A program made the position numbers and the translations under genes. Below, one piece after another: positions 51,538 through 60,460 of a stretch of DNA of 64,000 nucleotides. The stretch's first letter is position 1, and each line of letters opens with the position of its first letter. Below the pieces are notes generated by a model, which saw nothing but the letters and a program-made list of their open reading frames with translations, did not search any database and was not told where the DNA came from. This DNA comes from Candidatus Omnitrophota bacterium (lineage in GTDB: Bacteria > Omnitrophota > Omnitrophia > Omnitrophales > Aquincolibacteriaceae), in the NCBI GenBank assembly GCA_016196565.1, contig JACPXK010000055.1, forward strand, positions 10,406 to 74,405, in the 5' to 3' direction.

Positions 51538-53415
51538 TTAAAATTTCAATTTGGAGCCTACTACAAGGCCCGGGTTATCTTCACTGGTTTGAGTGGATTC
51601 CACGGCAAATCCGGGAAGCCCTTCCAATCCATGCTCGATTTCAAGCAAACCCCCTTGGCTGGTATGGGCTTGTATCCCCTTCCAAACCACAATTTTATCC
51701 GCCGTTTCGATTTGAACGGCGTGAAACATATTTTCCAAAGACAAATCCAAAGCCCCCGTCAAATAAAGCGTTGTCCTGCCCTTGAAAATTCTGGAGTCAT
51801 TTAAAGCCAGATAGGGCGGAAATCCGCGGAACTGAATGATACCGCGGTCATAAATCAATTTGCCGATCTTCCCTTCATCGACATTGAAATTCCCTATGAT
51901 TTCGGGCCTTAAAAGCGCCCCTTCAATTTGAAGCTTGCCTTCCAGTTTTCCTCCCAAGTCCTTGGGCAAAGGTTTGGAAGCGAATTCTTTGACATTTTTT
52001 AAATCAAAACCATGAACGCGAAAATTAATCTTTCCCGCCGGGACAGGCTGCAAATTGACTTGCGCGTCCATTTGAAAAACCTCGCCCCAGAAACTGGCAA
52101 AGTTTTTAATCGCATAAGGAATAAGCTCAAAACTCCCGCGGAAATCCTCCAAGGGAGTGTATTCCAGGATAAAATATTCGCTCTCAAATGTCCCGTGAAA
52201 TTTCCAGTCATGTTCTTCCCAGCGGAGTTTGACCGGATCAAGTTTGATCTTCATCTTAGTGACAAGGTCAAGGCCGTAAAATTTTACATGATTCAAATCC
52301 AGGTGCAAATAAAAACTGAGGCCCTTGAGATTGGAATCTACCGCAATCCGCTGGCTTTCTTTTTGAAAAGAAAAGCCGTAATCGCCGGATTCAAAATCGA
52401 GTTTTCCCGATCCCGTGTAACCATTTCCGGTGGTGTAGGAATCCGCGAAAAATTTCAGATCTTCGCGGTGGATTTTTCCTTGCAGGGTCAAAGGCTCTTT
52501 CAAAACCGGCTGAAGTGCCGCTTTAAAATCCCCTTTTGCCAAATCCCCCTCCAAATCGAGCGTTCCCAAAAGATCTTTTTTGCCTATTTCCCAATGAAAT
52601 TCAAAGGCCGGATGGGGTCCGAAATTCCACAAACTCCCGCGGATACGCGTTTGCCAGCCCTGAATGGTTCCTTCCAAATCATCGAAAGAAAGTTTTCCGT
52701 TTTCCAATTTCAGGCTCCCCTGCAAACGGTCAAAAGGAAGCGGGACAATGTCGCTGGGATCAATCCCGTCCATCTTTAAAGTGAGCGAATGGGTTTTATT
52801 CAAGACATCAATGACTCCCTTTAAATGAAGCTCGCCGGAAAGTACCCCGGAGGCATTGGCTTTAAACTCTACTTGAATTTTCCCCGGGCCGAAAGGTTCG
52901 AGCCCGCCTTGAATATCATTCAGCACAAGTTCGGCATGAAACCGTGGCCAGGGAATTCTCACCTGCCCGCCTTTTAATTTTAAAGTAGACCCCCCCACTC
53001 CGCCTTTTGCATTCCATCCCAGCCGGGCGAACAGATCATAAGGAAAAACATTTTGATCCAGGATCATTTTCGGGGCTTCAAGCACAATGGCTCGGGGGGT
53101 ATTGAAATTCTGGGTAATGAGCTGCAGGAGATTGTAACGGAAAACGATTTTTTCGATATGGACAAAATAAGGATTGCTTCCGGAAGACTTGTCCGAACCG
53201 ACGACCAATTCCGTAAGTGCGATTTGATTGAAAAAATCAGGACGGATATTGCCGATCCGCACGCGGGTTTTAAAAAATTCACCCGCCTGATTTTCGGCAA
53301 AGGCCTTGAAATCGGCTTTTGTGACATGGGAAGACAGAATGAGATACCCGGCTCCCCCAGCCGCAATCAGAAAGCAAAGTGCAGCAATAAGCACAAGACG
53401 CCAGCGTTCAGGCAT
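51538..53415 (-). CDS. AsmA/TamB-like periplasmic-spanning protein
   Basis: 625 residues: one N-terminal helix (LVLIAALCFLIAAGGAGYLIL), then a long beta-rich region of repeating strands with features of AsmA/DUF748/TamB proteins (VRIGNIRPDFFNQIALTEL, LKLKGGQVRI, LQGSLKLENGKLSFDDLEG, IGNFNVDEGKIGKLIYDRG). These proteins form hydrophobic grooves for phospholipid movement between membranes. It lies between clpC (TAATG overlap) and mlaE, supporting a role in envelope lipid transport. Exact subfamily unsure. Confidence 0.8.
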   Translation of the reverse strand: MPERWRLVLIAALCFLIAAGGAGYLILSSHVTKADFKAFAENQAGEFFKTRVRIGNIRPDFFNQIALTELVVGSDKSSGSNPYFVHIEKIVFRYNLLQLITQNFNTPRAIVLEAPKMILDQNVFPYDLFARLGWNAKGGVGGSTLKLKGGQVRIPWPRFHAELVLNDIQGGLEPFGPGKIQVEFKANASGVLSGELHLKGVIDVLNKTHSLTLKMDGIDPSDIVPLPFDRLQGSLKLENGKLSFDDLEGTIQGWQTRIRGSLWNFGPHPAFEFHWEIGKKDLLGTLDLEGDLAKGDFKAALQPVLKEPLTLQGKIHREDLKFFADSYTTGNGYTGSGKLDFESGDYGFSFQKESQRIAVDSNLKGLSFYLHLDLNHVKFYGLDLVTKMKIKLDPVKLRWEEHDWKFHGTFESEYFILEYTPLEDFRGSFELIPYAIKNFASFWGEVFQMDAQVNLQPVPAGKINFRVHGFDLKNVKEFASKPLPKDLGGKLEGKLQIEGALLRPEIIGNFNVDEGKIGKLIYDRGIIQFRGFPPYLALNDSRIFKGRTTLYLTGALDLSLENMFHAVQIETADKIVVWKGIQAHTSQGGLLEIEHGLEGLPGFAVESTQTSEDNPGLVVGSKLKF

Positions 53416-55880
53416 TAAGTGGCTTTTTCGAAGTGAATCACTTCACCGCGCAGTTCGGCGCGGACTTTGTCGCCTTCCTGGAATTTTCCAGAAAGAATTT
53501 CTTCGGCCAGCACGTTTTCGATATAACGCTGCAAGGTACGCTTGAGCGGACGGGCGCCAAAAACCGGGTCATAACCTTTATCAATCAGGAATTTGGTCAC
53601 TTCCGGGGACAAAATGATTTCCATCTTTTTCTCTTTGAGCCGGTCCTTGACTTCGTGAAGCTCGATTTCGACAATTTGTTCGAGATCCTGGCGTGTCAAA
53701 GGATGGAACACGATGATATCATCCACCCGGTTCAAGAATTCCGGACGGAAGACCTTTTTGGTTTCATCCAAAAGCTTCCGCTTGATGGTCTCGTAATTTT
53801 GCTCTTCGTTTTCTTTCTTGAAACCCATTTCATTCTGCTTTTTGATCAGGTCCGCACCCACATTGGAAGTCATGATCAAAATGGTATTGCGAAAATCCAC
53901 CTTACGGCCGTACGCGTCCGTCAGCCGGCCTTCTTCCATTAATTGAAGGAGGATATTAAACACGTCGGGATGGGCCTTTTCGATTTCGTCCAGAAGCACG
54001 ACGGAATAAGGACGGCGCCGGACTTTTTCGGTAAGCTGTCCCCCTTCTTCGTAGCCCACATATCCCGGAGGCGCTCCGACCAAACGGGAGACATTGAATT
54101 TTTCCCCGTATTCGGAACAATCCACCACCACCATGGCATCCTCATCGCCGAACATGAATCCGGCAAGGGCGCGGGCAAGCAAAGTTTTACCCACCCCCGT
54201 AGGTCCGAGGAAAATAAAAGCACCGATCGGGCGGCGGGGGTTTCTCAGTCCCGAACGTGCACGGCGAACCGCATGAGAAATTGCGCGAACGGCTTCGGAC
54301 TGGCCTACCACACGCTGATGAAGTTCGTCTTCCATGCGCAGCAGGCGCGCGGTTTCTTTTTCTTCCAAACGCGCGAGCGGCACACCGGTCCATTTGGAAA
54401 CAATATGAGAAATATCCTCATCCGTCACCTGCACTTCAACTTCGGATTTGGATTCTTTCCAGCTTTTTCTCACGCGCGCCAATTCTTCCTTGGCTTTTCT
54501 TTCATCATCGCGAAGTTTGGCCGCCTTTTCAAAATCCTGGGCTTTGATCGCAGCCTCCTTTTCGCGCTTGAAAGATTCGATTTCGGTTTCAAGCTTCTTT
54601 AAATCTTTGGGAAGCGTTGTGACCGCAAGACGCGCCCGTGATGCCGCTTCATCGATCAAGTCAATGGCTTTGTCCGGCAAAAACCGTCCGCTGATGTAGC
54701 GGTCCGAAAGTTTTGACGCCGCCTCAATCGCCTCATCCAGAATTTTGACCCGGTGATGAGCTTCATATTTGTCCCGCAGACCTTTTAAAATTTGAATGGT
54801 TTCGTCCACCGAAGGCGGATCCACGATGATGGTTTGAAAACGGCGCGCGAGCGCAGCGTCTTTTTCAATGTATTTGCGGTATTCATCAAGCGTCGTGGCC
54901 CCGATGCACTGGATTTCTCCGCGCGCGAGGGCCGGCTTCAATATATTGGAAGCGTCAATGGCGCCTTCCGCACCTCCAGCTCCCACCAGGGTGTGAAGTT
55001 CATCGATAAAAATCATCACATTTTCGGAACGGCGGATTTCATCCATAACGGCTTTAATGCGCTCTTCAAATTGACCGCGGTATTTGGTTCCAGCCACCAT
55101 AAGGGCAAGGTCCAGCACCACAATTCGTTTATCGATTAAAATTTCAGGAACGTCACCGGCAATAATTTTTTGAGCCAGTCCTTCGACAATGGCGGTTTTA
55201 CCGACGCCTGCTTCTCCCAAAAGCACCGGATTATTTTTTGTGCGGCGCGCGAGAATTTGAATCACACGTTCCACTTCATTTTCCCGTCCCACGACAGGAT
55301 CAAGTTTTCCATCCCGCGCAAGCGAGGAAAGGTCACGCCCAAAAGCATCAAGCGCCGGCGTTTTGGTTTTACCCTTTGCCGTACCCACTCCAGCACTGCC
55401 GCCGCCTCCGGTACCGCCACCGCCGCCGGAACCCGAAGGCGTGGAAGATCCCAAAAGTTTGATAACCTCGGCGCGGACTTTATTTAAATCGAGCCCGATA
55501 TTCATGAGCACATGGCTGGCAACTCCTTCGCCTTCTTTAATAAGGCCGAGAAGAAGATGCTCGGTACCGATATAATTGTGACCAAGCCGCCGTGCTTCAT
55601 CCATGGCCAGCTCAATCACTTTTTTGGCTTTGGGTGTAAACGGAATATCGCCGGAAACAATGGTGCTCGGTCCGAATTGAACCAGTTTTTCCACCTCGAG
55701 CCGGATGGTGTCGAGCGAAAGTCCCAAATTTTGCAAAACCGCAGCCGCGACACTTTCGCCTTCTTTGATTAATCCCAGAAGGATATGTTCGGTACCGATG
55801 TAATCGTGATTAAAACGTTTGGCTTCCTCTTTGGCGAGGATAATGACTTTTCTTGCTCTTTCCGTGAAACGATCAAACAT
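53415..55880 (-). CDS. clpC: ATP-dependent Clp protease ATP-binding subunit ClpC
   Basis: 821 residues, AAA+ unfoldase. Two Clp-N repeats (1-145), a Gly-rich linker (150-163), first ATPase with GEAGVGKT (222-229), a UVR-containing middle domain ([22 protein letters not shown] in two parts), second ATPase with GPTGVGKT and the C-terminal D2-small domain. The UVR motif marks ClpC rather than ClpB or ClpA. It follows mcsB, whose product marks substrates for it. GGAGG 7 bases before ATG. Confidence 0.97.
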   Translation of the reverse strand: MFDRFTERARKVIILAKEEAKRFNHDYIGTEHILLGLIKEGESVAAAVLQNLGLSLDTIRLEVEKLVQFGPSTIVSGDIPFTPKAKKVIELAMDEARRLGHNYIGTEHLLLGLIKEGEGVASHVLMNIGLDLNKVRAEVIKLLGSSTPSGSGGGGGTGGGGSAGVGTAKGKTKTPALDAFGRDLSSLARDGKLDPVVGRENEVERVIQILARRTKNNPVLLGEAGVGKTAIVEGLAQKIIAGDVPEILIDKRIVVLDLALMVAGTKYRGQFEERIKAVMDEIRRSENVMIFIDELHTLVGAGGAEGAIDASNILKPALARGEIQCIGATTLDEYRKYIEKDAALARRFQTIIVDPPSVDETIQILKGLRDKYEAHHRVKILDEAIEAASKLSDRYISGRFLPDKAIDLIDEAASRARLAVTTLPKDLKKLETEIESFKREKEAAIKAQDFEKAAKLRDDERKAKEELARVRKSWKESKSEVEVQVTDEDISHIVSKWTGVPLARLEEKETARLLRMEDELHQRVVGQSEAVRAISHAVRRARSGLRNPRRPIGAFIFLGPTGVGKTLLARALAGFMFGDEDAMVVVDCSEYGEKFNVSRLVGAPPGYVGYEEGGQLTEKVRRRPYSVVLLDEIEKAHPDVFNILLQLMEEGRLTDAYGRKVDFRNTILIMTSNVGADLIKKQNEMGFKKENEEQNYETIKRKLLDETKKVFRPEFLNRVDDIIVFHPLTRQDLEQIVEIELHEVKDRLKEKKMEIILSPEVTKFLIDKGYDPVFGARPLKRTLQRYIENVLAEEILSGKFQEGDKVRAELRGEVIHFEKAT

Positions 55881-55906
55881 TACAAACCTCCGTGTTTAGA
55901 TGACGC

Positions 55907-55912
55907 ATTATA
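55907..55912 (-). promoter_or_regulatory. Possible internal -10 box before clpC
   Basis: TATAAT on the minus strand, overlapping the mcsB stop codon and followed by GCG as in the mutS and typA promoters. No clear -35, so it may be coincidental. Confidence 0.3.
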
Positions 55913-56972
55913 AGTTCACTTTCGCAAGTTTTTCGCGAATCAGATCCGCGCGGCGGATATCCCGATCGGAAGAATTGAGCGGCTTACCGATCAATTTCTG
56001 AAGATGCGCCGGCTGAATTAATAAAAACAGGGCATTGATTTCCTGGGCCGTTAAATCCGCTTTGAAAAGCTCCATGTGCAATCCCAGTTGAAGAAGCGAA
56101 ATAAGCTGTGTCGCTTCCTGCGAGGAAATCACGCGGCTTGCCTTCAGCGTTCCTACCGCCCGCCAAATTTGATCTTCAAATTTGGCTTTGCGTTTTTGAC
56201 GCAGGTATTCGCGCGCCTCCCGTTCATGCTCAATCACCTGACGGATGACGCGGTCCAGATTATCGATGATCTCCTCTTCATTTTGACCGAGGGTCATCTG
56301 ATTGGAAAACTGAAAAAAATTGCCTACCGCCTGCGTGCCCTCTCCGTAAAGCCCGCGGGCAGCTAGATTAAGTTTCGACAAAGCCTGCAAAACCTTGTGT
56401 ACTTGTTTTGTGAGCACAAGGCTCGGAATATGAAGCATGCAAGAAGCCCTCAGCCCTGTCCCCACATTGGTGGGGCAAGCCGTTAAATACCCCAAATCCG
56501 AGCTAAAAGAAAAATCCAAGTTTTTTTCGAGCTCATCATCCACCCGGTTGATAATACGCCAGGTATCAAGCAAACTAAACCCCGCCTGAAAGGCCTGAAG
56601 CCTCAGGTGATCTTCTTCCAGAATCATGAGGCTCACCACTTCATTGGGAGTGATGGCCACTGCCTTTTCACCCTTTTCTCCGGCGTGTTCCCGGCTGATG
56701 AGGTGGCGCTCCAAAAGAAACTGGCGGTCAATATCCGTGAGATTATGATAACGAAAATACAAGGCGTCTTTTAAGGCATCGCTTTTTTTTACCGCTTCTT
56801 CGGCCGCTTCTACAATATCTTCTTGAAGCTCCGCATTCAATTTTTCAAGGAAAGGAAATCCCGAAATATTACGGGCAAGCCGCACACGTGAACTGATCAC
56901 AATATCGCTGTTGGGCCCCGTCGCACGCAGCCATTCGGCCGGCTGTTTTAAGAAAACGCCAACATCATTCAT
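55908..56972 (-). CDS. mcsB: Protein-arginine kinase McsB
   Basis: 354 residues of the phosphagen-kinase fold: SSRVRLARNISGFPF, ISREHAGEKGEKAV, LMILEEDHLRLQAF, and CPTNVGTGLRASCMLHIPSLVL (catalytic cysteine region of guanidino kinases). The C-terminal RDIRRADLIREKL has the phosphoarginine-sensing arginines. Phosphorylates arginines of misfolded proteins for ClpC degradation. Start overlaps mcsA by 8 bases. Confidence 0.96.
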   Translation of the reverse strand: MNDVGVFLKQPAEWLRATGPNSDIVISSRVRLARNISGFPFLEKLNAELQEDIVEAAEEAVKKSDALKDALYFRYHNLTDIDRQFLLERHLISREHAGEKGEKAVAITPNEVVSLMILEEDHLRLQAFQAGFSLLDTWRIINRVDDELEKNLDFSFSSDLGYLTACPTNVGTGLRASCMLHIPSLVLTKQVHKVLQALSKLNLAARGLYGEGTQAVGNFFQFSNQMTLGQNEEEIIDNLDRVIRQVIEHEREAREYLRQKRKAKFEDQIWRAVGTLKASRVISSQEATQLISLLQLGLHMELFKADLTAQEINALFLLIQPAHLQKLIGKPLNSSDRDIRRADLIREKLAKVNL

Positions 56973-57489
56973 TGTTTTTCTTTTTTCCTTTTTTTAACTT
57001 TTCTTCGATTTGCTTGATTTCATCCCGGATTTTGGCCGCATCTTCGAAGGACTCGGTTTGAACGCTTTTACGCAAACGGTCCTGAAGCACACGCAAATCA
57101 TGAACGCTTCGCGTAGCGCGCGGAATTTTCGACGGCTTCTTGCCCACATGATGGGTGGAACGCTGAATCCGCTTGATCAGAGGCAGAAGCATTTTTGAAA
57201 AGGCCTCGTAACAAGTCGCGCAGCCAAGCCTTCCCGATTTCCCGAATTCTTCATACGTCATCCCGCAGCCGGAACAGCAAAGAGACGATGCCTTTTTTTC
57301 GCCCTGCTTGATTTGCTTGGTAATATCCGTGAGGCCTGCCAGCAAATCGTCGATGCTGAAATGGGTTTTGAAATCCGTTCCCTTTTCCTGGGCGCAGGTT
57401 TCACACAAATGGACTTCGATCATCTGATTGTTGACGATTTCGGTCAAATGTACCGTGGCTTCATTGACACCGCAAACATTACAGGTCAT
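56965..57489 (-). CDS. mcsA: McsB activator McsA
   Basis: 174 residues: two zinc-binding CxxC pairs (MTCNVCGVNEA, LCETCAQ) followed by a second set (CCSGCGMTYEEF, GCATCYEAF) and a C-terminal UVR motif (SFEDAAKIRDEIKQIEEKL). McsA activates McsB. In Firmicutes a CtsR repressor gene precedes mcsA; none is present here, ilvE being upstream. GAGG lies 5 bases before ATG. Confidence 0.94.
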   Translation of the reverse strand: MTCNVCGVNEATVHLTEIVNNQMIEVHLCETCAQEKGTDFKTHFSIDDLLAGLTDITKQIKQGEKKASSLCCSGCGMTYEEFGKSGRLGCATCYEAFSKMLLPLIKRIQRSTHHVGKKPSKIPRATRSVHDLRVLQDRLRKSVQTESFEDAAKIRDEIKQIEEKLKKGKKKNNE

Positions 57490-57510
57490 AAATGCCTCAT
57501 GAGCGTACTC

Positions 57511-57519
57511 ATTATATCA
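57511..57519 (-). promoter_or_regulatory. Predicted extended -10 of the mcsA-mcsB-clpC promoter
   Basis: TGATATAAT, an extended -10 (TGnTATAAT) 21 bases before the ATG, within the 45-base gap after ilvE. No good -35 is seen, as expected for extended -10 promoters. Confidence 0.45.
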
Positions 57520-57534
57520 CGGTTCACAAGACGC

Positions 57535-58434
57535 CTAATAACGCACCCCGTCCTTTTTCGTCAGCTCATGAAAAGCCTGACGGAGGCCGGCCGTAATCTT
57601 GCCCGGTTTGCCGGCACCAATGACACGGCCGTCAATTTTGACCACGGGAATGACCTCCGCCGCGGTACCGGTAAGGAAAACTTCTTCGGCATTAAAAAGG
57701 TCATGACGCGTCAAGATTCTTTCTTCAAAAGCGATTTTTTTGTCCGCTGCCACTTCGATAATGGCCTGGCGTGTGATACCTTTAAGGGCGCCTAAATAAA
57801 CCGGCGGCGTCAAAAGAATAGGAGAAATACGGCCTCCTTTACCCTTCACGTTTTTGACCATAAAAACATTGTCGCCCGTGCATTCGGCAACATAGCCTTG
57901 ATGATTAAGCATGAGGGCTTCCATGCAGCCCGAATTTTTGCCTTCGATTTTGGCCAGAATATTATTGAGATAATTGAGGCTCTTGATGGAAGGATTGACG
58001 GCCTCCGGCAAATTCCGCACGGTGGGAACGGTAATCAAATCCAGGCCTTTTTTATAAAGGGATTCGGAATAGAGCACGATTTTATCCGTAATGATAAAAA
58101 CCGTGGCGCGTTTGCATTTGGCCGGATCCAGGCCGAGATCCCCCACGCCGCGCGTGACCACTACCCGGATGTAAGCATCACGCAATCCGTTTTTTTGCAG
58201 GGTTTGGATAACGGCCTTTTCCATTTCTTTTTTGGTGATGGGAATTTCCAGCATCAGCGTGTGGGCGGATTCCCAGAGCCGGTCCAAATGTTCGGCAAGC
58301 TTAAAAACCAAACCATTATAAGAACGAATGCCTTCGAACACACCGTCGCCGTATAAAAGCCCGTGATCAAACACCGAAATCTTGGCTTCACTTTTCGGAT
58401 ACCATTTGCCATCAATGTAAATCTGAAGTTCCAT
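57535..58434 (-). CDS. ilvE: Branched-chain amino acid aminotransferase (class IV PLP)
   Basis: 299 residues: FDHGLLYGDGVFEGIRSYNG, PLP lysine in NPSIKSLNYLNNILAK, and EALMLNHQGYVAECTGDNVF. Fold type IV aminotransferase; sequence favours IlvE, though D-amino acid aminotransferase cannot be fully excluded. It sits between lolD and mcsA without obvious functional link. Confidence 0.88.
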   Translation of the reverse strand: MELQIYIDGKWYPKSEAKISVFDHGLLYGDGVFEGIRSYNGLVFKLAEHLDRLWESAHTLMLEIPITKKEMEKAVIQTLQKNGLRDAYIRVVVTRGVGDLGLDPAKCKRATVFIITDKIVLYSESLYKKGLDLITVPTVRNLPEAVNPSIKSLNYLNNILAKIEGKNSGCMEALMLNHQGYVAECTGDNVFMVKNVKGKGGRISPILLTPPVYLGALKGITRQAIIEVAADKKIAFEERILTRHDLFNAEEVFLTGTAAEVIPVVKIDGRVIGAGKPGKITAGLRQAFHELTKKDGVRY

Positions 58435-58442
58435 GCTAGCTC

Positions 58443-59174
58443 CTATCGTATTTTTTCGATTTTTACCGGGCCGTCGTTTTCGCGCGGACCGTCTTTTTCA
58501 CGCAAAAGAATTCCTTCGTGAAGCCGGAATGAATTTCCATAAGTCCATGCCAGGCTTTCATCATGAGTCACAATCAAAAACGATTGCCCTTCCTGCCGGT
58601 TTAAGTCGTTTAAAAGAGCGATCACTTCTTCGGCCGTCCCTTCGTCCAAATTGCCGGTAGGTTCATCGCATAAAACCACCGCCGGCCGGTTGACGAGGGC
58701 GCGTGCAATGGCGGCGCGCTGCTGCTCCCCGCCCGAAAGCTGGGAAGGATAATGATCCTTACGGCTCAAAAGTTTCACCCGCCGCAAAACTTCGCGGGCC
58801 CATGTTTCGTCCTTGATGCCGGCAATCCTTGAAGGTAAAAGGACATTTTCATAAAGCGTTAAATCGGGCAGAAGATGATAAAACTGAAATACATAACCCA
58901 AACGCCGGTTGCGCATTTTGGCAAGTTCCCATTCACTCATTTGCGTAATGTCCTGGCCTTCAAAAATAATTTTCCCGGACGTCGGATGATCGAGCCCTCC
59001 CAGCAAATGCAAAAAGGTGGACTTTCCGGATCCGGATTTTCCGAAAATAAGCGCCATTTGCCCGGCAAAAAGAGAAAAACGAATACCTTTCAAAATCGAA
59101 AGCCGGCCGGCCCCTGATTCATAATCTTTTTTCACATCAATGGTTGTGATCAAGGCTTCGGCGGATTTACTCAT
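58443..59174 (-). CDS. lolD: Lipoprotein-release ABC ATPase LolD
   Basis: 243 residues: Walker A GKSGSGKS (45-52), [21 protein letters not shown] (split Q-loop region typical of LolD), signature [15 protein letters not shown] and Walker [16 protein letters not shown]. Powers release of lipoproteins from the inner membrane with LolC/E. Start at ATG 59174 overlaps the lolC stop by 8 bases; a frame extension of 66 residues inside lolC is rejected. Confidence 0.92.
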   Translation of the reverse strand: MSKSAEALITTIDVKKDYESGAGRLSILKGIRFSLFAGQMALIFGKSGSGKSTFLHLLGGLDHPTSGKIIFEGQDITQMSEWELAKMRNRRLGYVFQFYHLLPDLTLYENVLLPSRIAGIKDETWAREVLRRVKLLSRKDHYPSQLSGGEQQRAAIARALVNRPAVVLCDEPTGNLDEGTAEEVIALLNDLNRQEGQSFLIVTHDESLAWTYGNSFRLHEGILLREKDGPRENDGPVKIEKIR

Positions 59175-60453
59175 AACGCAGCGCCTCCACGGGTTTGAGC
59201 TGTGAGGCACGGTAAGCCGGATAAACCGCCGCCAAGATAGAGGCGCTAAGCGCAAGCACCACAATGATGGCAATATCTTCCAAACGGATTTCCGCCGGAA
59301 GGCCGTCAAAAAGATAAATGTCCCGGGGAAAAAGCTCGAAGCCTGTAGTTTCTTTGATAAAATCCAAAACATTATTCCGGTAAAAAAGCAAAAGAAGGCC
59401 GGCGGCGGCTCCCGAAAGAACCCCCAGAATTCCCACCACGGTTCCCTGCATTAAGAAAATTTTTCGAATGCTGGCGCGCGTGGCTCCGATGGCTTGCAAA
59501 ATTCCGATGTCCCGGGTTTTTTCCATCACAATCATGATCAGCGTGGAAAAAATATTGAAGGCCGCCACCAAAATAATCAAACCCAGGAAAATCATTTGAA
59601 CCGACTTTTCCACTTTCAAAGCCCGGAAAAATGTGGGGTTCACATCATGCCAGGAAGAGACCACATAGTCGGGCGTAAGCTGGCCTCTTAAAATCACGGA
59701 CCATTTGAGAGCTTGGTCCACATCCTTAAAACGAATGCCGATTCCGCTCACGCGGTTTTCCAAATGATAAAGTTCCTGTGCCCGTTCGAGACTCGTCATC
59801 ACAAAGGAAGTGTCGAAGTCGCTCATGCCGAGATGATAAATGCCGCCCACAATAAAGGTTTTGGTCTCGGCACGAACGCCCGAAAGCTTTTTGAAGCCAC
59901 TCTCAAAAGTCGGGGCAATCAAGGTCAACTGATCGCCCACACGCACGCGCAAAATATAAGCGAGGCTTTCGCCGATTAAAATTTTCCCCACCGGAACCTG
60001 AATCGTTTTCTTGAAGAAAAAAAATCGCCGCACGGTTTTGGGCTGCAAAGTATCAGAGAGATCCAGACTTCCCATCACGAGATTGTTTTGAAAAATGGAT
60101 AAATCTTCGCGCTCGCCGTCGACTCCTTTAACCATCACGCCCGTTGCCGTCGACTCGGATTGCAGTATGGCTTCCGCCGAAACATAGGGCGCAATGCTTC
60201 TGACGCCCGGCATGTTCAGCGCCTGAACCACACCCACTTCATGGGCCCAATCTTTCACGCCTCCCCATTTTTCGATTTTGAGATGAGGATGGACACTGAC
60301 CATCGTAGCTTTAAGCTGGCTTTGAAAACCGGTAAAAACCGCGAGAACCACAATGAGGGCCGCCACTCCCACGCAAACTCCGGCCGTGGAAATGATCGTC
60401 GTGCGGCGGCGGCTTTTTAGATAACGCTTGGCAAGAAAAAGTTCAAAGCTCAT
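59167..60453 (-). CDS. lolC: LolC/E-type lipoprotein-release permease
   Basis: 428 residues: N-terminal helix after FELFLAKRYLKSRRRTTIIS, a long periplasmic domain, three C-terminal helices and an ending PVEALRYE, diagnostic of LolC/LolE/FtsX permeases. One permease gene suggests a homodimer. The start at 60453 has GAGG 6 bases upstream, supplied by the edge of the family A repeat. Confidence 0.92.
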   Translation of the reverse strand: MSFELFLAKRYLKSRRRTTIISTAGVCVGVAALIVVLAVFTGFQSQLKATMVSVHPHLKIEKWGGVKDWAHEVGVVQALNMPGVRSIAPYVSAEAILQSESTATGVMVKGVDGEREDLSIFQNNLVMGSLDLSDTLQPKTVRRFFFFKKTIQVPVGKILIGESLAYILRVRVGDQLTLIAPTFESGFKKLSGVRAETKTFIVGGIYHLGMSDFDTSFVMTSLERAQELYHLENRVSGIGIRFKDVDQALKWSVILRGQLTPDYVVSSWHDVNPTFFRALKVEKSVQMIFLGLIILVAAFNIFSTLIMIVMEKTRDIGILQAIGATRASIRKIFLMQGTVVGILGVLSGAAAGLLLLFYRNNVLDFIKETTGFELFPRDIYLFDGLPAEIRLEDIAIIVVLALSASILAAVYPAYRASQLKPVEALRYE

Positions 60454-60460
60454 ATTAACC

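Noticed and set aside
52012..52779. 255-codon plus-strand frame
   Set aside because: Antisense to the AsmA-like gene; composition unlike real proteins of the window.
59175..59372. 66-residue N-terminal extension of LolD
   Set aside because: Overlaps the LolC coding sequence out of frame; the ATG at 59174 gives the normal LolD length.
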